From: Rhizobium brockwellii
GTDB lineage: Bacteria > Pseudomonadota > Alphaproteobacteria > Rhizobiales > Rhizobiaceae
Direction of reading: 5' to 3'
Assembly (NCBI RefSeq): GCF_000769405.2
Contig: NZ_CP053439.1
Coordinates: 1,798,001-1,862,000, forward strand
DNA length: 64,000 nucleotides
This document shows, piece after piece, positions 1 through 8,704 of this stretch; positions within the stretch are counted from its first letter, which is position 1; each line of letters starts with the position of its first letter. Position numbers and translations under genes: made by a program. Under the pieces are notes generated by a model. The model searched no databases and had not been told where the DNA came from. It saw only the letters and a program-made list of their open reading frames with translations.

Positions 1-741
1 GGCGCTTCCGAGGAGGCCGTGCTCAAGCTCTTCGAACCGGGCTCCTACGAGCTCGTGCCGCATGACGGCATGCGCAAGACGATCGCCAGGCGCCTGGTCG
101 AATCCAAGCAGACGATCCCGCATTTCTACGTCAGCGTCGATTGCGAACTCGATGCGCTTCTGGCGCTGCGTGCCCAGCTGAACGATGCGGCTCCGCGCAA
201 GGATAACGCTCCGGCCTACAAGCTCTCGGTCAACGACATGGTCATCAAGGCCATGGCGCTGTCGCTGCGCGACGTTCCGGATGCCAACGTCTCCTGGACC
301 GACAACAACATGATCAAGCACAAGCATGCCGATGTCGGCGTTGCTGTCTCGATCCCCGGCGGCCTGATCACGCCGATCATCCGCAAGGCCGAGGAAAAGA
401 CCCTGTCGACGATCTCCAACGAGATGCGCGATCTCGGCAAGCGGGCCAAGGACCGCAAGCTGAAGCCTGAGGAATATCAGGGCGGCACCAGTTCGGTCTC
501 GAACATGGGCATGATGGGCGTGAAGAACTTCGCAGCCGTGGTCAACCCGCCGCATGCGACGATCCTCGCGGTCGGCGCCGGCGAACAGCGGGTCGTCGTC
601 AAGAAGGGCGAGATGGCGATTGCCACTGTGATGTCAGTCACGCTCTCGACGGACCATCGCTGCGTCGATGGCGCGCTCGGCGCCGAGCTGCTCCAGGCCT
701 TCAAGGGCTACATCGAAAACCCGATGGGCATGCTTGTCTGA
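1..741 (+). CDS. pdhC: Pyruvate dehydrogenase E2 (dihydrolipoamide acetyltransferase), C-terminal part
   Basis: The gene begins before the window; the frame is open from base 1. What is visible is the 2-oxoacid dehydrogenase acyltransferase catalytic domain, which moves the acetyl group from lipoyl-lysine to CoA in the pyruvate dehydrogenase complex. The active-site signature STDHRCVDGALGAE (HxxxDG) lies near the C-terminus, and an E3/E1-binding-type linker end (GMRKTIARRLVESK) is near the start. The lipoyl domains are outside the window. Downstream lpdA (E3) and lipA support the E2 of PDH rather than of the 2-oxoglutarate complex; that choice is inference from context. Confidence 0.93.
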   Translation, partial: GASEEAVLKLFEPGSYELVPHDGMRKTIARRLVESKQTIPHFYVSVDCELDALLALRAQLNDAAPRKDNAPAYKLSVNDMVIKAMALSLRDVPDANVSWTDNNMIKHKHADVGVAVSIPGGLITPIIRKAEEKTLSTISNEMRDLGKRAKDRKLKPEEYQGGTSSVSNMGMMGVKNFAAVVNPPHATILAVGAGEQRVVVKKGEMAIATVMSVTLSTDHRCVDGALGAELLQAFKGYIENPMGMLV

Positions 742-760
742 TAGCGTCGCGGAGGCGGAA

Positions 761-1402
761 ATGACCAAGACCGTTCTTTGCTATGGTGACTCGCTGACCT
801 GGGGTTATGACGCCGAGACGATCGGCCGTCATGATTACAAGAATCGCTGGCCGAGCGTGCTTCAGGCAGCGCTCGGCAGTGAGGCCCGCGTCATTGCCGA
901 AGGCCTGAACGGTCGCACCACCGCTTTCGACGACCACCTCGCCGATTGTGACCGCAACGGTGCGCGCATCTTGCCGACGATCCTGCAGACGCATGCGCCG
1001 CTCGACCTCGTCGTCCTTCTGCTCGGCACCAATGACATGAAGCCGGTCGTGGCAGGCTCGGCCTTTGCCGCATGCCAGGGCATCAGCCGGCTCGTGCGGC
1101 TGATCCGCAATCATGCCTGGCCCTTCGAATTCGATGGGCCGGAGATCCTGATCGTGGCGCCACCGGCGATCCGCGCGACGGGCAATGTGCCCTTCGCCGC
1201 GTCGTTTCCCGGCGGCATCGAGGAATCGGCAAAACTTGCAACGCTTTATCGTGATCTTGCCGACGAACTCGGTTGTGGCTTCTTCGACGGCAATTCTGTC
1301 GCCAAGACCACACCGATCGATGGCATTCACCTCGATGCGGAGAATACGCGTGCGCTCGGTCGCGGGCTGGAATCGATCGTGCGGATGATGCTGGGGATCT
1401 GA
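761..1402 (+). CDS. SGNH/GDSL-family hydrolase (arylesterase-like)
   Basis: The product has 213 residues. The GDSL block reads CYGDSLTWGYD with the nucleophilic Ser about ten residues in. The Gly block (EGLNGRTT), Asn block (LLGTNDMK) and C-terminal DGIHLD supplying Asp and His are all present, so an active SGNH esterase or lipase fold is expected. There is no signal peptide, so it is probably cytoplasmic. The ATG at 761 follows GGAGG at 751-755 and was preferred to an upstream start that would overlap pdhC. It sits 19 bp after pdhC and just before the GNAT gene, probably in one transcript. The substrate cannot be told from sequence. Confidence 0.88.
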   Translation: MTKTVLCYGDSLTWGYDAETIGRHDYKNRWPSVLQAALGSEARVIAEGLNGRTTAFDDHLADCDRNGARILPTILQTHAPLDLVVLLLGTNDMKPVVAGSAFAACQGISRLVRLIRNHAWPFEFDGPEILIVAPPAIRATGNVPFAASFPGGIEESAKLATLYRDLADELGCGFFDGNSVAKTTPIDGIHLDAENTRALGRGLESIVRMMLGI

Positions 1403-1404
1403 CC

Positions 1405-1986
1405 ATGACCTCCTTCATCGCCCTCCGGCAGGCCTCACGGCGGGATGCCTCGGAGCTGGCGATTCTGGCGGATATCGCATCGCGCGGTTTTGCCTCCTGG
1501 CTCTGGGTTGCCGGTGTGGAAAACGGCGTGAGCGACACGCCGCTGGAGCGGGGCCGGCTGAAGATGAGCGAGGAGGAAGCTGTCGGCAGCTGGCGGGATG
1601 CCGTCATTGCCGAGGCCTATGGCGAGGTCGCTGGTGTGGCGATCGGCCATGCGCTGGGTGAGGGGATAGGCGATATCGAGGCGACGATTCCGGCGACCGC
1701 ACCGATGCTCGCCTTGCAGAAAACGGTGGTCGGAAGCTGGTTCATCGGCAGTCTCGGCGTCTATCGCCACCTGCGCGGCATCGGCATCGGACGCAGGCTG
1801 CTGGACGATCAGATCGAAAGGGCCGATCGGCGGCCCGTCAGTCTCATTACCGCAAGTGATAACGAAGCGGCTTTGTCGCTTTATGGAAGAAACGGATTCC
1901 TGGAGGCTGCGCGCGCCGATGCCGTGCCGCTCTTCGAAAACAGCAAAAGACATGCGTGGGTGCTCATGACCCGCAGCGCAGCGTAA
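1405..1986 (+). CDS. GNAT-family N-acetyltransferase
   Basis: The product has 193 residues. The acetyl-CoA binding motif A is visible as GVYRHLRGIGIGRRLLDDQI around residues 115-134, followed by a typical motif B (ASDNEAALSLYGRNGFLE). The start ATG at 1405 lies 2 bp after the SGNH hydrolase stop, so the two genes are probably co-transcribed and translationally linked. Its acceptor substrate is unknown. Insertion of this pair between pdhC and lpdA does not by itself suggest a role in pyruvate oxidation. Confidence 0.85.
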   Translation: MTSFIALRQASRRDASELAILADIASRGFASWLWVAGVENGVSDTPLERGRLKMSEEEAVGSWRDAVIAEAYGEVAGVAIGHALGEGIGDIEATIPATAPMLALQKTVVGSWFIGSLGVYRHLRGIGIGRRLLDDQIERADRRPVSLITASDNEAALSLYGRNGFLEAARADAVPLFENSKRHAWVLMTRSAA

Positions 1987-2002
1987 CAAAGGCAGGAAAC
2001 AC

Positions 2003-3451
2003 ATGGCTGAATCCTACGACGTCATCATCATCGGCTCGGGTCCCGGCGGCTATGTCGCCGCCATCCGCGCCAGCCAGCTCGGCCTGAAGACCGCGATCGT
2101 CGAGCGCGAGCATATGGGCGGCATCTGCCTGAACTGGGGCTGCATTCCGACCAAGGCGCTGTTGCGCTCGGCCGAGGTGCTCGATCACGCCAATCACTTC
2201 AAGGATTTCGGCCTCGTTCTCGAAGGCACGGTCAAGCCGGATGCCAAGGCCGTCGTCGGCCGCTCGCGGGCCGTCTCCGCCCGCCTGAATGCTGGCGTCG
2301 GCTTCCTGATGAAGAAGAACAAGATCGACATCATCTGGGGCGAGGCAAAGATCACGAAGCCGGGAGAGGTCGTCGTCGGCAAGTCGTCGAAGGCCGTCGT
2401 CGAGCCGCAGCATCCGCTGCCGAAGAACGTCAAGAGCGGCGAGGGCACCTATACCGCCAAGCACATCATCATCGCCACCGGTGCCCGTCCGCGCGCGCTG
2501 CCCGGCATCGAGCCGGATGGCAAGCTGATCTGGACCTATTTTGAGGCGCTGAAGCCGGATGTTCTGCCGGAGTCGCTGATCGTCATGGGCTCGGGAGCTA
2601 TCGGCATCGAATTCGCCAGCTTCTACCGCTCGATGGGCGTCGACGTCACCGTCGTCGAAGTCATGCCGACCATCATGCCTGTCGAGGATGCCGAGATAAC
2701 GGCGATCGCCCGCAAGCAGCTTGAAAAGCGCGGCCTCAAGATCTTCACCAGCGCCAAGGTCTCGAAGGTCGACAAGGCCGCCAACAGCGTTACCGCCCAT
2801 GTCGAGACGGCCGATGGCAAAGTGCAGCAGATCACCGCCGACCGACTGATTTCGGCCGTCGGTGTTCAGGGCAATATCGAAAACCTCGGTCTCGAGGCGC
2901 TCGGCGTCAAGACCGACCGCGGCTGCGTCGTCATCGACGGTTACGGCAAGACCAATATCGCCGGCATCTATGCGATCGGCGATGTCGCCGGCCCGCCGAT
3001 GCTGGCGCACAAGGCAGAGCATGAAGGCGTCGTCTGCGTCGAAAAGATCGCCGGCCTGCCGAACGTTCATCCGACCGACAAGGGCAAGGTCCCGGGCTGC
3101 ACCTATTGCAATCCGCAGGTCGCCTCCGTTGGCATCACCGAGGCCAAAGCCAAGGAACAGGGCCGCGACATCCGCGTCGGCCGCTTCTCCTTCGCAGCGA
3201 ACGGCAAGGCGATCGCGCTTGGCGAAGACCAGGGCATGGTGAAGGTGATCTTCGACAAGAAGACCGGTGAGCTGCTCGGCGCCCACATGGTCGGCGCCGA
3301 AGTCACCGAGCTCATTCAGGGCTTCGTCGTCGCGATGAACCTCGAAACGACCGAGGAAGAGCTGATGCACACGATCTTCCCGCATCCGACCGTGTCGGAA
3401 TCGATGAAGGAAGCGGTGCTCGATGCCTACGGCCGTGTCCTGAACGCTTGA
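2003..3451 (+). CDS. lpdA: Dihydrolipoyl dehydrogenase (E3)
   Basis: This 482-residue flavoprotein reoxidises dihydrolipoamide of 2-oxoacid dehydrogenase complexes with NAD+. The N-terminal FAD motif is GSGPGG (residues 11-16), and the redox disulfide is GGICLNWGCIP with Cys42 and Cys47. A second Rossmann motif (GSGAIGIEFAS) binds NAD. The dimerisation domain ends with the active-site FPHPTVSESMKE His-Glu pair. Length and motifs are normal for the family. GGAAA precedes the ATG at 2003. Proximity to E2 and lipoyl synthase marks it as the PDH-associated E3. Confidence 0.96.
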   Translation: MAESYDVIIIGSGPGGYVAAIRASQLGLKTAIVEREHMGGICLNWGCIPTKALLRSAEVLDHANHFKDFGLVLEGTVKPDAKAVVGRSRAVSARLNAGVGFLMKKNKIDIIWGEAKITKPGEVVVGKSSKAVVEPQHPLPKNVKSGEGTYTAKHIIIATGARPRALPGIEPDGKLIWTYFEALKPDVLPESLIVMGSGAIGIEFASFYRSMGVDVTVVEVMPTIMPVEDAEITAIARKQLEKRGLKIFTSAKVSKVDKAANSVTAHVETADGKVQQITADRLISAVGVQGNIENLGLEALGVKTDRGCVVIDGYGKTNIAGIYAIGDVAGPPMLAHKAEHEGVVCVEKIAGLPNVHPTDKGKVPGCTYCNPQVASVGITEAKAKEQGRDIRVGRFSFAANGKAIALGEDQGMVKVIFDKKTGELLGAHMVGAEVTELIQGFVVAMNLETTEEELMHTIFPHPTVSESMKEAVLDAYGRVLNA

Positions 3452-3477
3452 TAATTTCCAAGGCTGCCCTTTATGTC

Positions 3478-3518
3478 GGGGTGGCAACGCCATCCCCAAG
3501 GGGTGGCAAAGCCATCCC
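3478..3518 (+). repeat. Two tandem short hairpins between lpdA and the GlsB-like gene
   Basis: GGGGTGGCAACGCCATCCCC (3478-3497) is a perfect 8-bp stem with a small loop. It is followed at once by a near copy, GGGGTGGCAAAGCCATCCC (3500-3518). There is no T-run, so these look like transcript-stability or intergenic repeat structures rather than a classic terminator. Confidence 0.6.
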
Positions 3519-3550
3519 ACCGGGGGTGGAAAAAACGAAAGGAAATCATC

Positions 3551-3805
3551 ATGTCTATGGAGACGCAGGCGTTGCTGGTATTTTTGCTGATCGGCCTGGT
3601 CGCAGGCTTCCTCGCAAGCCTGGTCGTCGGTGGCGGCGGGTTGATAAGATGCCTGCTGAGCGGCATTATCGGCGCCTTCGTCGGCGGTTATCTGTTCAGC
3701 GCGCTCGGCATTTCGCTGGGCATTGAAAACGCGCTGGTGGTGCAGATCATCCACGCCACCGTCGGCGCCATCATCGTGGTTCTGATCGCCAGAGCGGTCG
3801 CTTGA
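3551..3805 (+). CDS. GlsB/YeaQ/YmgE-family small membrane protein, copy 1
   Basis: This 84-residue protein has three hydrophobic segments (about residues 6-28, 33-50 and 60-83) rich in glycine, with the GLVAGFLAS and GIIGAFVGGYLF pattern of the transglycosylase-associated (GlsB/YeaQ) family. It probably sits in the inner membrane; family members are often stress linked, but the biochemical role is not established. GAAAGGAAATC just before the ATG at 3551 serves as ribosome binding site. A second, diverged family member follows at 3843. Confidence 0.8.
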   Translation: MSMETQALLVFLLIGLVAGFLASLVVGGGGLIRCLLSGIIGAFVGGYLFSALGISLGIENALVVQIIHATVGAIIVVLIARAVA

Positions 3806-3842
3806 GGCGTAACTGAGGGCCAACTTGAGGGTAGGGGCAGGC

Positions 3843-4091
3843 ATGGAAAGCGTCGGCTGGATTTCGGCAATCATCATCGGTGGGCTTGCGGGCTGGCTCG
3901 CCGGCAAGCTGATGGAAGCGCGATACGGGATTTTTCTGAACATTGTGCTCGGCATCGTCGGTTCGGTCGTCGCAAGCGCCGTCCTTGCGCAGTTCCATGT
4001 CGAGGTGGTCGGCGGACGGCTCGGTTACTTCGTGACGGGTTTCCTTGGCGCCTGCCTGTTGATATTCCTTGCGCGGCTGGTGCGGCGCTAG
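3843..4091 (+). CDS. GlsB/YeaQ-like small membrane protein, copy 2
   Basis: The protein has 82 residues and three predicted membrane helices. The N-terminal GWISAIIIGGLAGWLAGKLM and central GIVGSVVASAVL are typical of the GlsB/YeaQ family. The ATG at 3843 is preferred over an in-frame TTG at 3825 because GGGTAGGGG lies a few bases upstream of it. It is a tandem paralogue of the preceding gene but clearly diverged. Both lie between lpdA and lipA and could be co-transcribed with them. Confidence 0.8.
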   Translation: MESVGWISAIIIGGLAGWLAGKLMEARYGIFLNIVLGIVGSVVASAVLAQFHVEVVGGRLGYFVTGFLGACLLIFLARLVRR

Positions 4092-4139
4092 ATCCGAATG
4101 AGATTTGCCGCATAGGGGCGGTAGAAAGCTGAAACTGCA

Positions 4140-5111
4140 ATGGTGACGATCCTCGATACGATCAATCCCGACGCCAAGCGCGTGCGGCATCCCGAGAAGG
4201 CGCATCGGCCTGATACGGAAGTCGTGCGCAAGCCGGACTGGATTCGCGTCAAGGCGCCGACCTCCAAGGGTTATGCCGAGACGCGCGCGATCGTGAAGGA
4301 GCACAAGCTCGTCACCGTCTGCGAGGAGGCCGGCTGCCCGAATATCGGCGAGTGCTGGGACAAGAAGCACGCGACGTTCATGATCATGGGCGAGATCTGT
4401 ACCCGCGCCTGCGCCTTCTGCAACGTCGCCACCGGCAAGCCGAATGCGCTCGACATGGCCGAGCCGGAGAATGTCGCCAAGGCGGTCAAGGAGATGGGCC
4501 TATCCCACGTCGTTATCACCTCGGTCGACCGTGACGACCTGGAGGACGGCGGCGCCGAACACTTCGAAAAGGTGATCTGGGCAATCCGTGCGGCCTCGCC
4601 GATGACGACGATCGAGATCCTGACGCCCGACTTCCTGAAGAAGCCGGGTGCGCTGGAACGCGTCGTCGCCGCCAAGCCCGACGTCTTCAACCACAATATG
4701 GAAACGGTGCCTGGCAACTATCTGACGGTTCGCCCTGGCGCCCGCTACTTCCATTCCGTCCGCCTGCTGCAGCGGGTGAAGGAACTCGACCCCACCATGT
4801 TCACCAAATCGGGCATCATGGTCGGTCTTGGCGAAGAGCGAAACGAAGTCCTCCAGCTGATGGACGATCTGCGCACAGCCGATGTCGACTTCCTGACGAT
4901 CGGCCAGTACCTGCAGCCGACACGCAAGCACCACAAGGTCGAAAGCTTCGTCACGCCCGACGAGTTCAAGTCTTATGAGACCGTCGCCTACAGCAAGGGC
5001 TTCCTGATGGTCGCCTCCAGCCCGCTGACCCGCTCTTCCCACCATGCCGGCGACGATTTTGCCCGGCTGAGAGCGGCGCGCGAAAAGAAGCTGCTGATCG
5101 CCACCGAGTAA
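4140..5111 (+). CDS. lipA: Lipoyl synthase
   Basis: This 323-residue radical SAM enzyme inserts two sulfurs into octanoyl groups on E2 and GcvH proteins. Two cysteine clusters are visible: [12 protein letters not shown] for the auxiliary 4Fe-4S cluster and CTRACAFC (CX3CX2C) for the radical SAM cluster. A C-terminal RSSHHAG motif supplies the conserved RSS serine ligand. Length is normal. It follows lpdA and thereby supplies cofactor to the E2 encoded upstream. A strong hairpin terminator follows at 5136. Confidence 0.97.
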   Translation: MVTILDTINPDAKRVRHPEKAHRPDTEVVRKPDWIRVKAPTSKGYAETRAIVKEHKLVTVCEEAGCPNIGECWDKKHATFMIMGEICTRACAFCNVATGKPNALDMAEPENVAKAVKEMGLSHVVITSVDRDDLEDGGAEHFEKVIWAIRAASPMTTIEILTPDFLKKPGALERVVAAKPDVFNHNMETVPGNYLTVRPGARYFHSVRLLQRVKELDPTMFTKSGIMVGLGEERNEVLQLMDDLRTADVDFLTIGQYLQPTRKHHKVESFVTPDEFKSYETVAYSKGFLMVASSPLTRSSHHAGDDFARLRAAREKKLLIATE

Positions 5112-5135
5112 GCGCCGGCACTTGCTTTTTGATTG

Positions 5136-5164
5136 AACCGCGGCGATTTTCGCCGCGGTTTTTC
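5136..5164 (+). terminator. Rho-independent terminator after lipA
   Basis: An 11-bp GC-rich stem (AACCGCGGCGA paired with TCGCCGCGGTT) with a short T loop is followed by a T-run. It ends the pdh/lip transcript and separates it from the kinase-like genes. Confidence 0.88.
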
Positions 5165-5176
5165 TTTGGGCTGTCG

Positions 5177-5728
5177 ATGATGAACATCACCTCCGGATTG
5201 AAATCGCCGCTGATCGAAGCCAATCGTATCCTGGTGATCGGCTGCCCTGGCAGCGGCAAAAGCACGCTCGCAAAGCGGCTTTCGCGAGCGCTCGACCTTG
5301 ACTACATCTCCATGGACCGTGACTTCTACTGGCAACCGGGCTGGAGAAAGAGACCGCGCGACGAGATCGACCGCCGGATCGCCAAGGCGGTGGCGGAACA
5401 GCGCTGGATCATGGATGGAACCGGCCTCAGCTCCTTCCATCTTCGCCTGCCGCGCGCCGACGCCGTCATCTGGCTTCGGCTGCCCAGATATGCATGCCTG
5501 TACGGCGCGGTCTCGAGAACATTCCGTTATTTTGGGCGCAACCGTCCCGAACTGCCTGCCGGCTGCCCCGAACGCCTCTCGCTGGACGCGCTTGGCTATA
5601 TCTGGAATTTCGAGCGCGACGCCGCGCCTTTGATCGAGGCAGCACTCCAGGATCACGGGCTTGCAAATTCCACCGTCATCATAAGATCGCGTAAAGCAAC
5701 TAACCGGTTCGCCGCTCTTAGCGCTTGA
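5177..5728 (+). CDS. P-loop kinase-like protein (FlaR/adenylate-kinase type), copy 1
   Basis: The protein has 183 residues. The Walker A motif GCPGSGKS is at about residues 22-29. It is followed by DLDYISMDRDFYWQPGW, the substrate-side segment seen in topology-modulation (FlaR-like) and small nucleotide kinase-like proteins, and a Walker B-like WIMDGT. The start was set at the ATGATG (5177/5180) after the terminator; an upstream ATT/TTG extension would read through the terminator hairpin. The next gene is a tandem paralogue with the same layout. True substrate unknown. Confidence 0.75.
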   Translation: MMNITSGLKSPLIEANRILVIGCPGSGKSTLAKRLSRALDLDYISMDRDFYWQPGWRKRPRDEIDRRIAKAVAEQRWIMDGTGLSSFHLRLPRADAVIWLRLPRYACLYGAVSRTFRYFGRNRPELPAGCPERLSLDALGYIWNFERDAAPLIEAALQDHGLANSTVIIRSRKATNRFAALSA

Positions 5729-5768
5729 GTCGCGCCGGCGAAACGCACGTCTGGCTCGAGGGAGTTGC

Positions 5769-6365
5769 ATGATGGATAAGAGAGTAGACTTGCCGCCGCA
5801 TCAGCAGATCACCGATCTCGAACAGGCTGCGGAGCATATTCGCACAGCCCGCCGCATCCTCGTCATGGGTTGCTCGGGCGGCGGCAAATCCACGCTATCG
5901 CTGAAGATCGCCAAGCGCTTCGGGCTTTCCTACATTTCGCTCGATCGCGACGTATTTTGGCTTCCCGGCTGGGTGGTGCGCGACAGGGTCGAGCAGAGAA
6001 ATATCATCGCCAGCCGGATTCTCGAAGAATGTTGGATCATGGACGGCACGAACCCGTCCTCCCTGGACATTCGACTGCCGCGCACCGATCTCGTCCTCTG
6101 GGTCCGCATGCCGCGGCTTCTCTGTATCTGGGGCGCAATCAGCCGGTGGGCGAAATGGATCGGCCGCACTCGCCCCGAAATGGCGCCGGGCTGTATCGAG
6201 AAGGTCGATTGGCAATTCCTCCGCTTCATCTGGACCTTCGAGGAGAAATTCGCGCCGCGCCTCGTCGCGGGCATCGCCGAGCACGGCCCTGACGTACCTA
6301 TTCTTCAGCTAAAATCCCGCCACCAGATGCGCGAGCTTCTTGATCTTCTCGGCTGGCCCGATTAA
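5769..6365 (+). CDS. P-loop kinase-like protein (FlaR/adenylate-kinase type), copy 2
   Basis: The protein has 198 residues with Walker A GCSGGGKS at residues 34-41, then LSYISLDRDVFWLPGW and CWIMDGT in the same order as in the preceding gene, which shows tandem duplication followed by divergence. It carries about 12 extra N-terminal residues. The ATGATG at 5769 follows GGGAGTTGC. Both genes point towards the COQ10-like gene 9 bp downstream. Function as a nucleotide or small-molecule kinase is inferred from the fold only. Confidence 0.75.
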   Translation: MMDKRVDLPPHQQITDLEQAAEHIRTARRILVMGCSGGGKSTLSLKIAKRFGLSYISLDRDVFWLPGWVVRDRVEQRNIIASRILEECWIMDGTNPSSLDIRLPRTDLVLWVRMPRLLCIWGAISRWAKWIGRTRPEMAPGCIEKVDWQFLRFIWTFEEKFAPRLVAGIAEHGPDVPILQLKSRHQMRELLDLLGWPD

Positions 6366-6374
6366 TTGCCGCTT

Positions 6375-6827
6375 ATGCCGCAATTCGAAACGCACCGTCC
6401 CGTCCCGCACACGCCCGAGCAGATGTTCGATCTCGTCGCCGATGTCGAGCGCTATCCGGAATTCCTGCCGCTTTGCGAAGCCCTCGCCATCAGGAGCCGC
6501 AAGGAGCGCGACGGCAAGATCCTGCTCGTCGCCGACATGACGGTCGGCTATAAGGCGATCCGCGAGACCTTCACGACACAGGTGCTGCTGAACAGGGCCG
6601 AACACGTCATCGAGGTTAAATATATCGATGGTCCTTTCAAATATCTCGACAATCGCTGGCACTTTGCCGAGACGCCGTCTGGCGGCTGCACCGTCGATTT
6701 CTTCATCGATTACGAATTCAAGAGCCGCATCCTGGGCGCGTTGATGGGCTCGATGTTCGATCGCGCCTTCCGCATGTTCACCGAAGCCTTCGAGACGCGC
6801 GCAAACAGGATCTACACGCCGGCCTGA
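6375..6827 (+). CDS. COQ10/RatA-family START-like protein
   Basis: The protein has 150 residues and one polyketide-cyclase/START-like domain. The N-terminal motif VADVERYPEFLPLC and the middle segment FKYLDNRWHF are characteristic of the COQ10/RatA family. In alphaproteobacteria such proteins are thought to bind ubiquinone or related lipids; the RatA toxin label comes from E. coli and should not be assumed here. The ATG at 6375 was chosen over TTG at 6366. The gene is convergent with the CinA-like gene, with 14 bp between stops. Confidence 0.85.
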   Translation: MPQFETHRPVPHTPEQMFDLVADVERYPEFLPLCEALAIRSRKERDGKILLVADMTVGYKAIRETFTTQVLLNRAEHVIEVKYIDGPFKYLDNRWHFAETPSGGCTVDFFIDYEFKSRILGALMGSMFDRAFRMFTEAFETRANRIYTPA

Positions 6828-6841
6828 TGAGCGAACCCGCG

Positions 6842-7345
6842 TCAGGCCGCATAGAGCGAGCGCACCATCTCCAGCGCCGTCCTGATCGTCGCCAGCCGGA
6901 CCTCGCTGCGGCCGATATCGCCATAGAACATCTTTCGATGGATGATCGCGCCGGCGCGCGATTTGGCGGCGAGATGCACGAGGCCGACCGGTTTTTCCGC
7001 CGATCCGCCGCCAGGACCGGCAATGCCGGTGACGGCAACGGCGATCTCGGCGCCTGAGCGGAAGAGAGCGCCATGCACCATCTGCCGCGCCGTTTCCTCG
7101 GAGACCGCCCCGAAACGCAGTAGCGTTTCCGCCTGCACGCCGAGCATCTCCACTTTTGCGCTATTCGTATAAGTGACGAAGCCGCGGTCGACGACGGCGG
7201 ACGAACCCGATATCTCCGTCAGCGCCCCGGCGATCAGCCCGCCGGTGCAGGATTCGGCAGTCGAGACCATCAGGCCTGCAGCCGTGAAGTCACGGATGAT
7301 CGTCTCCGCCATCGAAATAATATCGTCGGGAAAAAGGTTCATCAT
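6842..7345 (-). CDS. CinA-like amidohydrolase domain protein (NMN deamidase type)
   Basis: The protein has 167 residues and corresponds only to the C-terminal CinA domain: [21 protein letters not shown] near the start and [11 protein letters not shown] in the middle. Members of this family deamidate nicotinamide mononucleotide (PncC activity). The N-terminal MoCF-like domain of full CinA is absent, as is usual in many proteobacteria. Its ATG (7345) overlaps the ispDF stop as ATGA, so translation is coupled to ispDF. Confidence 0.88.
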   Translation of the reverse strand: MMNLFPDDIISMAETIIRDFTAAGLMVSTAESCTGGLIAGALTEISGSSAVVDRGFVTYTNSAKVEMLGVQAETLLRFGAVSEETARQMVHGALFRSGAEIAVAVTGIAGPGGGSAEKPVGLVHLAAKSRAGAIIHRKMFYGDIGRSEVRLATIRTALEMVRSLYAA

Positions 7346-8559
7346 TTCTTCCCGCGATAGACGACGGTGGCAGTCGCGATCGCCGCGATGCCTTCGCGCC
7401 GGCCGACGAAGCCGATCGTCTCGTTGGTCGTCGCCTTGACCGAGCAGCGCTCGATATCGATGCCGAGATAATCCGACAGTTTCGCCCGCATGGCGTCGCG
7501 ATGCGGGCCGACCTTCGGCGCCTCGGCGATCAGCGAGACGTCGGCATTCATGATCGTGCCGCCGCGCTCGCGCACGATCCGGGCAGCATGCTCGATGAAG
7601 ATCCGCGAAGGCGCGCCCTTCCATTGCGGGTCGGATGGCGGGAAATGATCGCCGATATCGCCGGCGCCGCAGGTGGCAAGCAGCGCGTCCGTTAGCGCAT
7701 GCAGCGCGACGTCGGCATCCGAATGACCTTTCAGCTTCTGATCATGCGGAATGAACACGCCGCAGAGCGTCACGCCATCGCCGGCTACGAGCTGGTGCAC
7801 GTCGTAGCCGTTGCCGGTGCGCACGTCCGGAAGCAGCGAAGCCGACAGCTTGTCGTCGGCCATGGCGATATCGTTCTTGACCGTCAGCTTGACGTTGTCG
7901 GCCGTGCCCTCGACGATCGTCACCGGAATGCCCAGCCATTCGGCGATCGAGGCATCGTCGGTGAAATCGCTTCGTCCGCTTGCCGCCGCCTTCTCATGCG
8001 CCTCGAGGATCGTTTCGAAGGCGAAGGATTGCGGCGTCTGCGCCGCGTAGAGATGCTCGCGTGAAACCGTCGTCAGCACGGTGCCGGCGCTGTCGGCGCG
8101 TTTCAGCGTATCGGTGACCGGGATCGCCGGCAGGACCGCCTGTGCGCCGGCATCAAGGCTCTCGGTGATGCGGTCCAGGAGATCATGGTCGAAGAACGGC
8201 CGCACGGCATCATGGATCAGCACATGGCTGATTTGCTTGTCCTTGAGGTATCTGAGGCCCGCCAGCACGGATTGCTGCCTAGTCGCACCCCCATGCACCG
8301 TTTCGATCGGCGTTGCCGAGATGATGTGGCGGAAGGCTCTCGCAAACAGCGCATCGTCATCGGGATGAATGACGACGACGATCTCAGTTGCCGCTTCCCA
8401 TGTCATGAAGTTTTCAAGCGTATGCACGATAACCGGCTTACCGCCGATCATGCGATACTGCTTGGGGCCTTCCGTGGAGGATCCCGCGCGCTCGCCGCGG
8501 CCGGCGGCCACGATGACAATTCCAGCCGATATCGGTTGCTTAGAAGGCATTTGCAGCAT
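7342..8559 (-). CDS. ispDF: Bifunctional IspD/IspF (MEP isoprenoid pathway)
   Basis: This 405-residue fusion carries 2-C-methyl-D-erythritol 4-phosphate cytidylyltransferase (about residues 10-235, motif [10 protein letters not shown]) and MECDP synthase (about 245-403, motif GNGYDVHQL with KGHSDADV metal ligands). It catalyses two non-consecutive steps of isoprenoid precursor synthesis. The fusion is typical of alphaproteobacteria. The start at 8559 has AGGGGA upstream; an ATG three codons later is an alternative. It is divergent from dusB. Confidence 0.95.
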   Translation of the reverse strand: MLQMPSKQPISAGIVIVAAGRGERAGSSTEGPKQYRMIGGKPVIVHTLENFMTWEAATEIVVVIHPDDDALFARAFRHIISATPIETVHGGATRQQSVLAGLRYLKDKQISHVLIHDAVRPFFDHDLLDRITESLDAGAQAVLPAIPVTDTLKRADSAGTVLTTVSREHLYAAQTPQSFAFETILEAHEKAAASGRSDFTDDASIAEWLGIPVTIVEGTADNVKLTVKNDIAMADDKLSASLLPDVRTGNGYDVHQLVAGDGVTLCGVFIPHDQKLKGHSDADVALHALTDALLATCGAGDIGDHFPPSDPQWKGAPSRIFIEHAARIVRERGGTIMNADVSLIAEAPKVGPHRDAMRAKLSDYLGIDIERCSVKATTNETIGFVGRREGIAAIATATVVYRGKK

Positions 8560-8704
8560 AAATCCCCTAAAATATGCGGAATTGACCCGAGTGCTCTAAC
8601 GTCTTGCTTTGGCCTTTTCCAGCATCTGCCCGAAAAATATCAATTCCCATCCCATCCCCCTTGGCAAGCCAGGGAATAGTGGCTAAAAATAATGCAGTTC
8701 TATT

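Noticed and set aside
1964..3955. A 663-codon open frame on the minus strand opposite lpdA and the GlsB-like genes
   Set aside because: It is the shadow of lpdA in GC-rich DNA, with His/Asp/Arg-rich translation and no recognisable domain. The plus-strand lpdA is complete and unmistakable.
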